Shown: positions 8,194-17,339 of the stretch, in pieces
Numbering within the stretch: position 1 is the first letter of the stretch
Layout of the letters: every line of letters begins with the position of its first letter
From: an uncultured Ectothiorhodospiraceae bacterium
Lineage (GTDB): Bacteria; Pseudomonadota; Gammaproteobacteria; UBA6429; Thiohalophilaceae
Reading direction: 5' to 3'
Length of the DNA: 57,127 nucleotides
NCBI GenBank assembly: GCA_947259575.1
Contig: CAMYMU010000031.1
Span: 1 to 57,127 of the forward strand
Notes under the pieces: model-generated
Databases searched by the model: none
Told to the model about the DNA's origin: nothing
The model's input: only the letters and a program-made list of their open reading frames with translations
Program-made: the position numbers and the translations under genes

Positions 8194-9900
8194 TTATCTC
8201 TCAACCTGAACGATTTTAGCAACTGATGGAATGCGGTTTTCGTCGAGGATAAACAACATGTACATCCCCGGTGGAGTGGCTAGGTTGTCAAAGAAGTTGA
8301 GTCCCCATACAGCGCCCGGTTCGGCATTGTGTGCGTAGACCTGAACACTGCGGGTATTTTGATCGAATGAGTGGGTCATCGATCCCAGGCCAATTAAAAC
8401 GATTTCGCTGATGGTTGTTGCATCATGATAGAGAATGGGAAACGGTTGTTGGTTTTTAATCACATCTGGTGCGTAGTCAATCACGGGTCGAGTTGCAGCT
8501 TCTAGATAAGGCGGTGAATAGATCTCCATCGTGGGTTGTTCGTCAACTGGACCAGTCACCCCACCAGTGCGACCACCCGCAACCAAGACCCGACCATCAG
8601 GTAATAGCAGCGATACGGTATGGTAACCGCGAGTGGTAGTCATTTGTCCCGACGAAGTCACGGAAAAGTTCTGTACGGGATCGATGAGCAGAGCGTTTTG
8701 TGGTTTCGGCAATAATGGGTTCTTGGGATGGCCGCCGACGACAAAAATCTTTCCATCGGGCAAGATCGTAGTCGACGGATGATGGCGTTCAGTGTCGAGC
8801 GCGATGCGCTGGGTCCATGCGCCTCCAGCAAAATCAAGCACGTCGGCTGACGCTAGTTGGCTCTCGCTACCACCACCGATCATCATAATTGCACCGGGTT
8901 GATACCCCCATGCCGCCGAATCCAGTCGCAAAGGCAACATCAAGCTCGAAGCGCCATTGCCGCCTTTTGCAGGACCGGGACGGGGGAGGTCGATTTCCCA
9001 AAAGTTGCCAGACAACGCACTATCAGCTTGCATTAACACCGGTTTCGCATCTTCACCGAGCACAACAATGTCTTGTCCGGAATCTGTAGCCCATGGTAGT
9101 TGAAAAACATGTGAATAATCGGGATTGAAGATCGCTGCCGGTGTCGCGCCGATGGCTGAAATTAATTCGCGTGTCCCAGTGGCAGGATCATAGATCTCGG
9201 TACTGATGTTGAGTTCAAATGCAGAGGGTACAGGATTGCCATCAAATGTCTTTTGTACGACGTCATAACCACCGGTGATCAGGATACGTCCATCGTGCAG
9301 TCGCGTACTTGTACCATACCATCGTCCATGCCCAAGCTTAGGCCCGGGGCCTTCTGAAACCAATATACCAGGTACTCTACTCCAAAGATCATGCTTGGAG
9401 TCGTAAGTCATGTTGTAGTTGAATCCCGATATTTCTGTTCCTGTTTGGCCAGTGGCAAGCTGATAGCTGGTATGTCTTGTCCCAGAAAGAGTGAAGAGTG
9501 TGCCATCCTCGAGTAGGGTGTGGCCTGAACAAAATAATAAGTCGATAGCACTGGCAACATTGCCAGCACCGTCATCAAAAACACAAACACCCGGAGTGCT
9601 GCACTCGAGTGGGGCGTTCTCCAAGTCGAGAGAAAGGGTTGTAGGGAAAGATGCTAAGTTGGGCGGAATCGTCAAAGCAGCTTCAAACGGCGGGCCGCCA
9701 GCGGTGGTACTACCATCGAGTCGTGTCGTACCAAAAAACATCACACGCCCATCGGGTAACAAAGTTCCATGTACCGGCGCCAAACCCAAGTCAGGTTGTA
9801 GGCTGTGTTTTAACGTTGTCAGTGAGGAGAAACCTTCAGAAAATACAGAAGTAGAGAATAATAATGAAGTACTGAATAACAAGTAATATAGGGCTCGCAT
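8194..9900 (-). CDS. Secreted copper-radical oxidase (galactose/glyoxal oxidase family, kelch fold)
   Basis: This is a 568-residue exported protein built from kelch beta-propeller repeats (recurrent D-G-R/K-hydrophobic-GG) and a C-terminal galactose-oxidase-like E-set domain (about 465-568). Numbered from the ATG, the copper-radical cofactor residues all appear to be present: the Cys of the Tyr-Cys crosslink (FCSGH, Cys124), its partner Tyr195 (RWYGT), the axial Tyr426 and ligand His427 (RGYHT), and the last ligand His510 (MTHSFD). Such enzymes oxidise primary alcohols or aldehydes with O2 to give H2O2. The substrate is unknown; bacterial relatives such as GlxA act on cell-surface glycans. 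I start it at 9900, where GGAGG lies upstream, rather than at a TTG 18 bases earlier. Confidence 0.87.
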   Translation of the reverse strand: MRALYYLLFSTSLLFSTSVFSEGFSSLTTLKHSLQPDLGLAPVHGTLLPDGRVMFFGTTRLDGSTTAGGPPFEAALTIPPNLASFPTTLSLDLENAPLECSTPGVCVFDDGAGNVASAIDLLFCSGHTLLEDGTLFTLSGTRHTSYQLATGQTGTEISGFNYNMTYDSKHDLWSRVPGILVSEGPGPKLGHGRWYGTSTRLHDGRILITGGYDVVQKTFDGNPVPSAFELNISTEIYDPATGTRELISAIGATPAAIFNPDYSHVFQLPWATDSGQDIVVLGEDAKPVLMQADSALSGNFWEIDLPRPGPAKGGNGASSLMLPLRLDSAAWGYQPGAIMMIGGGSESQLASADVLDFAGGAWTQRIALDTERHHPSTTILPDGKIFVVGGHPKNPLLPKPQNALLIDPVQNFSVTSSGQMTTTRGYHTVSLLLPDGRVLVAGGRTGGVTGPVDEQPTMEIYSPPYLEAATRPVIDYAPDVIKNQQPFPILYHDATTISEIVLIGLGSMTHSFDQNTRSVQVYAHNAEPGAVWGLNFFDNLATPPGMYMLFILDENRIPSVAKIVQVER

Positions 9901-9976
9901 AATAACCTCCGTGTGCAAAAGTGATAGGAATAATTTCTATATTCATAACAAGTTAGCAAAAGGAGATTTTAAAGAG

Positions 9977-10012
9977 GTAACATTGAGGTAACAAAAAGTA
10001 ACAAAAAGTAAC
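9977..10012 (-). promoter_or_regulatory. Four helically phased GTTAC direct repeats upstream of the copper-radical oxidase
   Basis: On the minus strand the pentamer GTTAC occurs four times in the same orientation (plus-strand GTAAC starts at 9977, 9988, 9998 and 10008), spaced 11, 10 and 10 bases apart. Same-face direct repeats at helical spacing are typical of OmpR/PhoB-family response regulators. The array is 76-112 bases upstream of the oxidase ATG, a plausible activator position. The regulator is not in the window. Confidence 0.5.
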
Positions 10013-10106
10013 TGATAGGAAAGAGAACGAAATTAACAAGGAGATGGGGGAAAATGTGTATAGAAACTGCCTTGAATAATTTCTTTATTCAGTGACTGGA
10101 TCAACA

Positions 10107-11105
10107 CTATTTAGCTTTTACTAGCAGATGCTTACCGTCTTCCGAGAGTACCAGATTTTCTTTATTTTTCTCCCACCACGTCACCCATTCCTCTGCTGTT
10201 TTATAACTAAGCCCCGTAACTCGCATCAGATTAAGTCGTTCATGTGAAAAATACTCTTCAAGGTATTTTGGGTAGCGTTTGAAATGACTAAAGTTGAAAC
10301 TGAGAAATTCCCGGTAACTATTCTCCTTCACCTTTCGATTTTCAAAATCACCACGTGAAATATAATAGTGTGCTCGTGAACCGCTTTTGCTCTTATAGTA
10401 GACACAGACCATATCATCATGTTTCTCCGACACATACATAAGGTCCTGAATGTAATAATTCCAGAATTCTTTAATGTGATAGGGTTCACGATTGCGACCA
10501 CATGCATTTTGATCAAGGGGTTTTTCTGGCTTTTTCGAAAAAGTAAATGTAAATCGTTGCTTATATTTATCATTTAGTGTGAGACGAAGCTTGTCAGACT
10601 CGAGCTCCTCCAGGTTTATTGCTGGATGTGATTGGTGGTACCAGAAAATGTATTCAGAATTGGTAGTGACACAAAAAGAACTCAGTTCATCACACTCTAT
10701 TTTTCTGTTGTATAACAATTCACCTTCAGTTGAGTAGACTACCAACTGATGTGAGTTCCTGGCGTAAATATCACTCAGGCCTACAACATACTTCTCATCA
10801 GGTGATAACCATAGATGCGTTAAGGCAGGGGGGGCTGTGCAATAAACCCGTTTATCGCCTTTGAATATTTGCAGAATTCCCTGATGGCCATTAGTGTGAT
10901 CACATTCGTCCAGATTTTTCGCTATCCCTCCATACCACACATGTAATCCTTTAGGTTTGGACTGTCGACTGTGCACATGCATAACATTATAAGTACGCCC
11001 CTCATCTTTCAGAAACACTTCACCGTCATAAGGTTGATCGGCAAACGCTACAGATATAAAGAGCGAAATAAATAACGCCAGAATAGAACGAGACAGCATA
11101 TTCAT
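10107..11105 (-). CDS. Exported protein of unknown function
   Basis: The product is a 332-residue protein with a strong signal peptide (MLSRSILALFISLFISVAFA, then DQPYDG). The mature chain is hydrophilic and rich in Tyr, His and Lys, with four or five cysteines (DECDH, YCTAPP, IECDELSSFC) that may form disulfides. Segments such as WLSPDEKYVVGLSDIYARNSHQ resemble a beta-propeller blade, but no named domain is evident. I chose the ATG at 11105 directly before the signal peptide; the open frame extends 48 bases further with no reason to use it. It stands alone between two gaps. Confidence 0.7.
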   Translation of the reverse strand: MNMLSRSILALFISLFISVAFADQPYDGEVFLKDEGRTYNVMHVHSRQSKPKGLHVWYGGIAKNLDECDHTNGHQGILQIFKGDKRVYCTAPPALTHLWLSPDEKYVVGLSDIYARNSHQLVVYSTEGELLYNRKIECDELSSFCVTTNSEYIFWYHQSHPAINLEELESDKLRLTLNDKYKQRFTFTFSKKPEKPLDQNACGRNREPYHIKEFWNYYIQDLMYVSEKHDDMVCVYYKSKSGSRAHYYISRGDFENRKVKENSYREFLSFNFSHFKRYPKYLEEYFSHERLNLMRVTGLSYKTAEEWVTWWEKNKENLVLSEDGKHLLVKAK

Positions 11106-11251
11106 CAAATAAATATAGCAAAAAATATAAGGGTTAGAGAGTGAAAAACACAATGACAGCCCAGCGTGATTTTTGGCAACCTGTACAACATATTAGAGCA
11201 CGCTGATAGTGTGCTGTGGTGCAGGAGGAAATAGTGATATGCACGATTTTT

Positions 11252-11587
11252 TCACGACAAACTATCTTCAATCACATCCTCTTGCAGATTGATTTTTTCA
11301 GTTGCTGGAGTTAACAAGTTTGTCGTCGCAGAAATATCAAATCCGTAAAAGTCTTTCAAAAACCGGTGTAAGTGTCTATTGTAATACTCTAAATGGGATT
11401 CAATATTTTCAATTGTTTGTCGTGCCAATTCACATGCTGCTTGCTCAGGCAAATTGATTGTGAAGGTATTTCTTATGTATAAAAAACCAACTTCTAGCAT
11501 ACTAGTCTTGATAAAATCCCATAATTCGTCACACACCACTTCTGAATTGTTTTCTCGATCCAGATTAATTACGATTGCATAAGCCAT
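11252..11587 (-). CDS. Small cytoplasmic protein of unknown function
   Basis: This 111-residue protein begins MAYAIVINLDRENN and has a central helical region with a conserved-looking HLEYYNRHLHRFLKDFYGFD segment. There is no signal peptide or membrane segment. The start at 11587 is fixed by GAGGAG six bases upstream; the longer open frame starting at 11728 has no ribosome site and would add an unlikely Lys/His-rich leader. I do not recognise the family. Confidence 0.65.
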   Translation of the reverse strand: MAYAIVINLDRENNSEVVCDELWDFIKTSMLEVGFLYIRNTFTINLPEQAACELARQTIENIESHLEYYNRHLHRFLKDFYGFDISATTNLLTPATEKINLQEDVIEDSLS

Positions 11588-11792
11588 TGCTGACTCCTCA
11601 TTATTTTTATAGGGGTGGCGCAATTCTAAGTGTGTGATTTTAAATTGTGAACATCGAGAGACATTTTGTAACATAATTAAAACATGGTTTTTATAGTTGG
11701 TTATATAGAAAACTGTGTGCAAATACAATTTTTAGATTAGTTTTTCATACTATCTATATAACTATTATTTCTATTTAGGGCTGAGCTAAAAA

Positions 11793-12260
11793 ATGATCAA
11801 ATTAAAATTAATATTTATAACGCTAGTTATTCAATTTTTAGTCGTGGTTAATGCTCATGCGGGTGACTTCGCCTGGTTGGATAAACTATCGATTGAGGCA
11901 CGTGCTGATGCCTCTGGATTTAAAGCCAGGATCGCTGCTCGTTTTCATATTGGCGATGCTAAGGTAAGCGCCATTATTCGTGATGTAGGTGGGCATGCAG
12001 ATGCCTATATGGTTTTGCGCCTGGCAGAAATGTCACATCTATCGATTGATACAGTAATAGGGCGTTATCATCGTAATAAGGGAAAAGGTTGGGGCGTATT
12101 GGCCAAATCTCTCGGCATCAAACCAGGTTCAAGTGAGTTTCATGCTCTTAAACGTGGTCATGATCTGAATGGTGGAGGTAGTGCAAAAAATAAGAAGCAT
12201 AAGCATAAAGAAAAGGGCAATGGAAAAGGCGGTAAAGACAAAGGAAAGGGTAAGAACTAA
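11793..12260 (+). CDS. Small secreted protein with Lys/Gly-rich tail
   Basis: The product has 155 residues, with a signal peptide cleaved after VNAHAG. A compact helical domain follows (about 30-125), including a KGWGxLAKSLGIKPGS motif found in a recurrent uncharacterised family of exported proteobacterial proteins. The last 30 residues are almost only Lys, Gly, His and Asn, giving a strongly basic tail that may bind nucleic acid, polyanions or the cell wall. Function unknown. It is convergent with the YdcH-family gene, with 20 bases between the stops. Confidence 0.72.
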   Translation: MIKLKLIFITLVIQFLVVVNAHAGDFAWLDKLSIEARADASGFKARIAARFHIGDAKVSAIIRDVGGHADAYMVLRLAEMSHLSIDTVIGRYHRNKGKGWGVLAKSLGIKPGSSEFHALKRGHDLNGGGSAKNKKHKHKEKGNGKGGKDKGKGKN

Positions 12261-12280
12261 TCTGGTTCCAATTTTTCACA

Positions 12281-12520
12281 TCATGCATTTTTTAATATTT
12301 CAAAGAGTTGATCTTTGAGGTTTAGCCGCAATTTCTTTCGTTCTTCCAGATATTCATCAGAAGTCGTCTCATTGCCTTCTTCAATTCGACGAACCTCGTG
12401 TTCAACCTCATGATATTCATCGAACAATTTGGCAAAATGGGGATCGCTATTCTTAAGCTCGTGAATCTTATCCTTGTATTCAGGAAGTTCATGAATTAAG
12501 TCGTGTTTTTCACCTAACAT
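12281..12520 (-). CDS. YdcH-family (DUF465) small helical protein
   Basis: The 79-residue, highly charged protein is predicted to form a helical hairpin. Its pattern (HDLIHELPEYKDKIHELKNSDPHFAKLFDEYHEVEHEVRRIE) is characteristic of the YdcH/DUF465 family, whose function is not established. There is no signal peptide. The length is normal for the family. Confidence 0.82.
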   Translation of the reverse strand: MLGEKHDLIHELPEYKDKIHELKNSDPHFAKLFDEYHEVEHEVRRIEEGNETTSDEYLEERKKLRLNLKDQLFEILKNA

Positions 12521-12768
12521 TTATATTACCTCGAAATTCAGAAAACCATTTACTCGCATAGTGTACCATTTTTGTACCCGTTCTACCCGGGTAGCCTGAT
12601 TATCCCGATAAGAGTTTTCGCATGCAAGCTACAAAATATTCAGCAACATTCTATGCTTTTTGTGCAGGCGTGATTCATCAATAATGAGGTAGTCATCAAC
12701 TTGTAAAGTTAAGCGTAGATACTGGGCTTTGGCGCTCGTATATAGAGCTATCTTTAAGTTAGAAACAA

Positions 12769-12782
12769 TTGATCAGCATCAA
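12769..12782 (+). promoter_or_regulatory. FNR/ANR-type binding site upstream of aldolase
   Basis: TTGATCAGCATCAA is a second perfect TTGAT-N4-ATCAA match. Its centre lies 59 bases before the aldolase ATG, a spacing that allows activation near a -41.5 position. The rest of the 314-base gap (12521-12834) contains no gene that I can see. Confidence 0.75.
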
Positions 12783-12834
12783 TGCGCTTGCAAGCCGGTA
12801 GCAAGAAAATGTATTTTCAATAGAGGAGATTGCC

Positions 12835-13884
12835 ATGATTGATATTGCAAACATTCTTGCCAGTGAAGCAGACTCAATCCTTGATCATACCTGCACGGGG
12901 ATACCAAAATCAGAAATTCACGCCCCGGGACCTGACTATATCGAGCGAATTGTCGCCCGCAAAAACCGTAAACCGGCAGTACTCAGAAATCTCAATGCCT
13001 TGTATAACCACGGTCGTCTGGCAGGGACAGGTTATATGTCACTGTTGCCTGTTGACCAGGGAGTGGAGCATTCGGCCGGGGCCTCTTTTGCACCGAATCG
13101 GGCATTCTTCGATCCTGAAAATATAATCAAGCTGGCCATAGAGGGCGGGTGCAATGGGGTGGCATCGACCCTCGGTGTGTTGAACAGCATTGCACGTGAC
13201 TATGTGCACAAAATACCGTTTATTGTAAAGATCAATCACAATGAATTGCTCACTTATCCTAATCAATATGATCAAACTCTGTTTGCCAGTGTCGATCAGG
13301 CCTTTGATATGGGCGCTGTCGCGGTGGGTGCCACCGTTTATTTTGGGTCGGAGCAATCACGTCGACAAATACTTGAAATCAGTGAAGCATTTGAGCATGC
13401 CCACTCACTGGGAATGGTCACCGTGTTGTGGGCCTATTTACGCAATAACGCTTTTAAGAAGGATGGAACGGATTATCACACTGCCGCTGATCTAACGGGA
13501 CAGGCCAATCACCTGGCTGCAACCATTGATGCGGATATTATCAAGCAAAAGCAAGCGCAGAATAACGGCGGTTTCAATGCGATTGAGTTTGGTAAAACCC
13601 ATCCAAAAGTCTATTCCGAGCTTACATCAGAGCATCCCGTTGATCTGGTTCGTTACCAGGTGGCAAATTGTTATATGGGACGTGTTGGTATGATCAATTC
13701 AGGTGGTGCATCGGGCGAGGACGATCTGCATCAGGCAGTACGGACTGCAGTGATCAATAAACGTGCTGGTGGCATGGGGTTGATATCTGGGCGCAAGGCC
13801 TTTCAGAAGCCGATGGAAGAGGGTATTACCTTACTAAATGCCATTCAGGATGTGTATTTATCTGACGCAGTGACAATTGCTTAA
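12835..13884 (+). CDS. fbaB: Class I fructose-bisphosphate aldolase (FbaB/DhnA type)
   Basis: This is a 349-residue cytosolic aldolase that cleaves or forms fructose 1,6-bisphosphate in glycolysis and gluconeogenesis through a lysine Schiff base rather than a metal. Family landmarks are [12 protein letters not shown] near residues 67-79, [10 protein letters not shown] near 127-136, VGATVYFGS near 164-172, and the IIKQK segment near 238-242, which probably holds the active lysine. The C-terminal half has the [13 protein letters not shown] phosphate-binding loop. An AGAGGAG ribosome site lies just upstream. The perfect FNR box in its promoter suggests increased expression when oxygen is low. 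Confidence 0.93.
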   Translation: MIDIANILASEADSILDHTCTGIPKSEIHAPGPDYIERIVARKNRKPAVLRNLNALYNHGRLAGTGYMSLLPVDQGVEHSAGASFAPNRAFFDPENIIKLAIEGGCNGVASTLGVLNSIARDYVHKIPFIVKINHNELLTYPNQYDQTLFASVDQAFDMGAVAVGATVYFGSEQSRRQILEISEAFEHAHSLGMVTVLWAYLRNNAFKKDGTDYHTAADLTGQANHLAATIDADIIKQKQAQNNGGFNAIEFGKTHPKVYSELTSEHPVDLVRYQVANCYMGRVGMINSGGASGEDDLHQAVRTAVINKRAGGMGLISGRKAFQKPMEEGITLLNAIQDVYLSDAVTIA

Positions 13885-13958
13885 CCTACAAAATTGGTTC
13901 GTATTGTTCATTCTTGATTAGGGATTAATTTGTGCATACTTTGTGATGCATTGGTTAT

Positions 13959-13973
13959 ACTGTCAATGACAGT
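13959..13973. promoter_or_regulatory. Perfect palindrome upstream of AhpD-like gene
   Basis: ACTGTCA-A-TGACAGT is a perfect inverted repeat with a one-base centre, 56 bases before the start of the broken AhpD-like gene. Its core GTCAATGAC is identical to that of the palindrome at 23581-23601. It is probably an operator; the regulator is unknown. Confidence 0.45.
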
Positions 13974-14028
13974 AAGGTCTGTTATAACTATCGATAGCTT
14001 GATTTAATCCTTAGGCAGGAACTGCGTA

Positions 14029-14613
14029 ATGAGTATAAAAGTATTTCAGGACAAGGTGTTTCCGACGCATGTATCCGATTTAATGAATCTCATGCATATG
14101 GTGGTCTTTAATGGTACGGATGGTGAAGAGTAGTGGGAAACCTTCCTTAGCCTGAAACAAAAGGAATATGTAGCCCTCGGTTTGGCACAATACTATCAGT
14201 GTGATCACTGCATAGATTATCATCTTGCTTCACTCTGCCGACTGGCAAAATCAAGCAAAACAACACTATGTCAAAATGTAAATTCAATGGTTTTATTTCT
14301 GCGCATTGACACGAGAACAATTGGTAAGGCAGAAAAAGAGCACTGGGTACAGTCATGGCAACGATTTGCAAAAAAGGTTTCGTTAGCAAGCGATGATAAT
14401 CTTCTGCCTTATCTGATCGGCCTGGCTATCGGCATAGCTCGTAATGATGATTTTCTTATCGAATGTTCTGGTAGTGAACTACGTAAAGGATGTCAAGAAC
14501 AAGGTATAGATTTTAGGTCAGCAATCGGTGAACTGGAAGCGGTTGTTATTTTTATGAAGGCAGCCGTCTCAAAAAATAGAATTGTTGATAAAATCGATAA
14601 ATTGTTTGAATAA
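14029..14613 (+). pseudogene. AhpD-like (carboxymuconolactone decarboxylase fold) gene interrupted by one in-frame TAG
   Basis: From the ATG at 14029 (AGGA upstream) the frame reads normally for 34 codons. It meets TAG at 14131 and continues in the same frame for another 160 codons to TAA. The downstream part has the signature of AhpD-like peroxidase/decarboxylase proteins: EYVALGLAQYYQCDHCIDYHLASL, with the redox CXXC (CDHC) and the following His. Both sides read as one protein of normal family length (about 190 residues), so a single base change such as CAG or TGG to TAG is the simplest explanation. A translation restart at 14182 would still include the CXXC. A sequencing error, a recent pseudogene or amber read-through cannot be separated here. 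Confidence 0.7.
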
Positions 14614-14673
14614 TGATATTTTTATTCAAACCTAATCTATTTTAATCACTATTATAAAAAAGATGATTAAATC

Positions 14674-15444
14674 TTAGAATCTTATCAGAACCATACTAAT
14701 ACTGAGCCAGACGCCAACGGTGAAGTAAGAACTAATCCAGACAACTTCTTTTTTCCAGACTTTCCAGTCACTGGTTCTTACCCGGCGGCTTATTGCATCC
14801 TTAATACCTGCGCTAACCGAGAGAAATTGCCGTGATTTTTTTTGGCTCTTTTGTTTACGGGCTAAGTACATAGGAATATCCATAAACAGCATAATATAAG
14901 CACTGCCGATGCAGCTGATGACTCCAATCGCCATCAGTACCTGAAGGATACCGCTCAACATAAAGAAACCTGCTGTCATACAACCGCCCGCCAATAAAAT
15001 CATGATGACCCATGCGGATTCCTCAATACCATGCCAGAAATGATCCAGAGTTAATGCTGCATACCAGCAACTTATCTGTGCAAGTACAATAATCGGAACG
15101 ATGGTGTAGGCAACAAACATCATTATTGGTGAATTTACAAATACACCAAGATCATAAATAAGTAGCGCGCATTGGATGCTAAAACATACCTCAGCAACGG
15201 TCGCCAATGAACGACCCAGCATGACGGAGGAGAGTGGGTGATCAAACAGGCAGTAACGTTCTAAGTCTATCCGGGGTAAAAAAGAACGAAATGCGCAGAC
15301 AAAAACATAAATCCCAGACAAAATTGGCTGGGCATACGAGAAAGTTTGCATGTCAGAATTGAGGTAAATGGCCCACAGCCAGATACCGATGTTTATAACC
15401 GCAGTTACACACAGAAACTTCCACCAGAGATATGTCTTGTTCAA
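14674..15444 (-). CDS. Inner-membrane protein of unknown function
   Basis: The 256-residue product has about seven hydrophobic segments. Two are at the N-terminus, separated by a short loop. A charged loop follows (FLPRIDLERYCLFDHPLSS), then a cluster of four segments in the middle. A basic cytoplasmic stretch (RKQKSQKKSRQF) precedes the last segment at the C-terminus. No transporter or enzyme motif is evident. It is convergent with the broken AhpD-like gene and has no operon partner. Confidence 0.72.
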   Translation of the reverse strand: MNKTYLWWKFLCVTAVINIGIWLWAIYLNSDMQTFSYAQPILSGIYVFVCAFRSFLPRIDLERYCLFDHPLSSVMLGRSLATVAEVCFSIQCALLIYDLGVFVNSPIMMFVAYTIVPIIVLAQISCWYAALTLDHFWHGIEESAWVIMILLAGGCMTAGFFMLSGILQVLMAIGVISCIGSAYIMLFMDIPMYLARKQKSQKKSRQFLSVSAGIKDAISRRVRTSDWKVWKKEVVWISSYFTVGVWLSISMVLIRF

Positions 15445-15749
15445 GGCCTGATCCTTAACCCAGCTTTAAATGAGGGGTAACGGGTGTGCGCGAAAAGAAA
15501 GCTGTAACAGCTGTCACAAATAAAATATGGCTACGTAATAAATATGAAACATAAATGGTCTACTGTCCAGGTGATTTATGAAAAATTTACCCAGTTAGCT
15601 CACATTTTTCTGGACAAGCTCATGGAAAAGTGAAACCTGAGCCAGTTCCAACCTGCTTTAATACGTTATACGTAAATAAGCTGACACAAACGCCTCCTAT
15701 TATCTTTGTAACATCACTAACCGCCATGCCCAGGCAGGTAAAAAACACT

Positions 15750-16364
15750 ATGAATAGAACTCTGATAGCCATAATGCTGGTTGCTCTGATGAGTCCGCTA
15801 AAAGCGGGTGAATTACTGGAGTATTACGTCGATGAGATTGATGATCACTTTCTCCTGCATCTCGATATGCGGGTTGATGCTAACCACAACGAGATCAAAG
15901 CCGTCCTGATGGATTTTAGTAAAATGCCAGAGGTCAATAACACTGTTGTGGAGAGTCGCCTGATCGAGCGCGATGGTAACAAATATAAGATATTTTTCGT
16001 CAGTAAAGCTTGTGTCTGGATTTTTTGCGAAACCATCAAGCAGAACGCGATCGTGACGGAACTTGATCAGGGTTACATCATGTCAAATGCGATAGCGGAT
16101 AAAAGTGACCTGAAGTACGGCAGCACGCTATGGCAACTCATTGATGAAGGGGATACTACAAGAGTAATCTATAATGCAGATTATGTACCTGATTTCTGGG
16201 TGCCACCACTGATAGGGTCATCCATCGCGAAGAAAAAAATGCTAAGCGAAGGTACCAAGACGATTAATGGTCTGGAACGAGTTATCAAAACTAGCAGGGA
16301 AACCGCTACGCAAGAACTCTCACAAGAAAAAAGTGAAGTGAACCATCTTCAGTCATCTTTATAG
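15750..16364 (+). CDS. Exported SRPBCC (START-like) domain protein
   Basis: This 204-residue protein has a signal peptide (MNRTLIAIMLVALMSPLKAG). A helix-grip fold of the SRPBCC/polyketide-cyclase type follows: an early LDMRVDANHNEIKAVLMDFSKMPEVNN segment and a long C-terminal helix. Two Cys in the middle (ACVWIFCET) could form a disulfide. Such proteins bind lipids or hydrophobic ligands; periplasmic versions are common in gammaproteobacteria but have no assigned role. I chose the ATG at 15750 directly before the signal peptide. The frame is open 120 bases further upstream, where the coding signal is poor. Confidence 0.75.
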   Translation: MNRTLIAIMLVALMSPLKAGELLEYYVDEIDDHFLLHLDMRVDANHNEIKAVLMDFSKMPEVNNTVVESRLIERDGNKYKIFFVSKACVWIFCETIKQNAIVTELDQGYIMSNAIADKSDLKYGSTLWQLIDEGDTTRVIYNADYVPDFWVPPLIGSSIAKKKMLSEGTKTINGLERVIKTSRETATQELSQEKSEVNHLQSSL

Positions 16365-16393
16365 TGTTCTCTTATTAATTTAAACTTTACTTG

Positions 16394-17239
16394 TTAACTA
16401 TACCATCTTTGAATGCAATGGGTGGACTGTCTTAATCCATACTCATAGCCTGTACGCAATTTTTCAGCATTTCGGCAGAATCGACCGACAGAAAAACTAT
16501 CTGGAGGGCAAATTTCAATGATATCAATACCGATAGGAGGATTTCGTATTAATTGTATGGCATCTTCAAATCGTTTAATTCTCTCACGCATAGTTTTGAC
16601 TAAGTGAGTATGTTTTCTAAGTTTCCATCGTGTTAGACGGTGACCCGGTGTATCATTTTTTTTGTAGGATATATGGCGAGAACGTATAACCATGATTTTT
16701 CTTGCGCCGCGACGAATTGCCTCTGCAACTGGGATCCCATCAGCTATACCACCATCTGTCATCGGTCTGTTATTTGCAATAGGAAATTCACGATATACCA
16801 ATGGTAACGCTATTGATGCTTTGATACTGGCTTCCAGATTTTCCGGATTTGTATCGAGATAAACGGCTTGACCCGTTTCAATGTCAGTTGCACAAACGAT
16901 AAATGGCTTGTTGTGCTGATAGGTACGAGCCAGATCAGTCTGAGGTGGGAGTACCCCTTTTTTACTTAACCAGTCTAAATCAAGTAGATGACCGCCACGC
17001 AGAAAGCGCGAATAACTAATAAAATTCTTATCCTGAGATAATTCCAAAAATACCTGCAGGCTTTTACCTTGGCTTTCAGCAAGATAGGTGGTCAGGTTAT
17101 AGGCTCCTGCGGACACCCCTATATAAAAATCAAAAGGATTAAAATTATGTTCGAGAAATCCATCCAATAGCCCTGAGGAGAATACGCTGCGCATGGCACC
17201 ACCTTCGACAATTAGGGCATTTTTAGATAAGTCAGACAT
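16394..17239 (-). CDS. Patatin-like phospholipase/acyl hydrolase
   Basis: The 281-residue protein has the full patatin set: an oxyanion glycine loop (VEGGAMRS, 11-18), the nucleophile elbow GVSAG (Ser43) and the catalytic Asp in DGG (Asp163). It should hydrolyse acyl esters of lipids as a Ser-Asp dyad enzyme. Layout and length fit the cytoplasmic YjjU-type family. The C-terminal third is basic with several Arg/Lys helices, which could contact membrane. The ATG at 17239 is preferred to an upstream TTG at 17272. Confidence 0.87.
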   Translation of the reverse strand: MSDLSKNALIVEGGAMRSVFSSGLLDGFLEHNFNPFDFYIGVSAGAYNLTTYLAESQGKSLQVFLELSQDKNFISYSRFLRGGHLLDLDWLSKKGVLPPQTDLARTYQHNKPFIVCATDIETGQAVYLDTNPENLEASIKASIALPLVYREFPIANNRPMTDGGIADGIPVAEAIRRGARKIMVIRSRHISYKKNDTPGHRLTRWKLRKHTHLVKTMRERIKRFEDAIQLIRNPPIGIDIIEICPPDSFSVGRFCRNAEKLRTGYEYGLRQSTHCIQRWYS

Positions 17240-17339
17240 ATAATTAGCAAAACTGAAACAGTTATTAAGCAAAATGATCTTTGACGAGTATAATTTATAA
17301 ATATTTATCTAATATTTCACCTAGCCCCGGTTATTAATT

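Noticed and set aside
9491-9886. 131-codon plus-strand frame antisense to the copper-radical oxidase
   Set aside because: It lies wholly inside a gene with strong family evidence and shows the low-complexity Ser/Pro/Arg composition of an antisense shadow.
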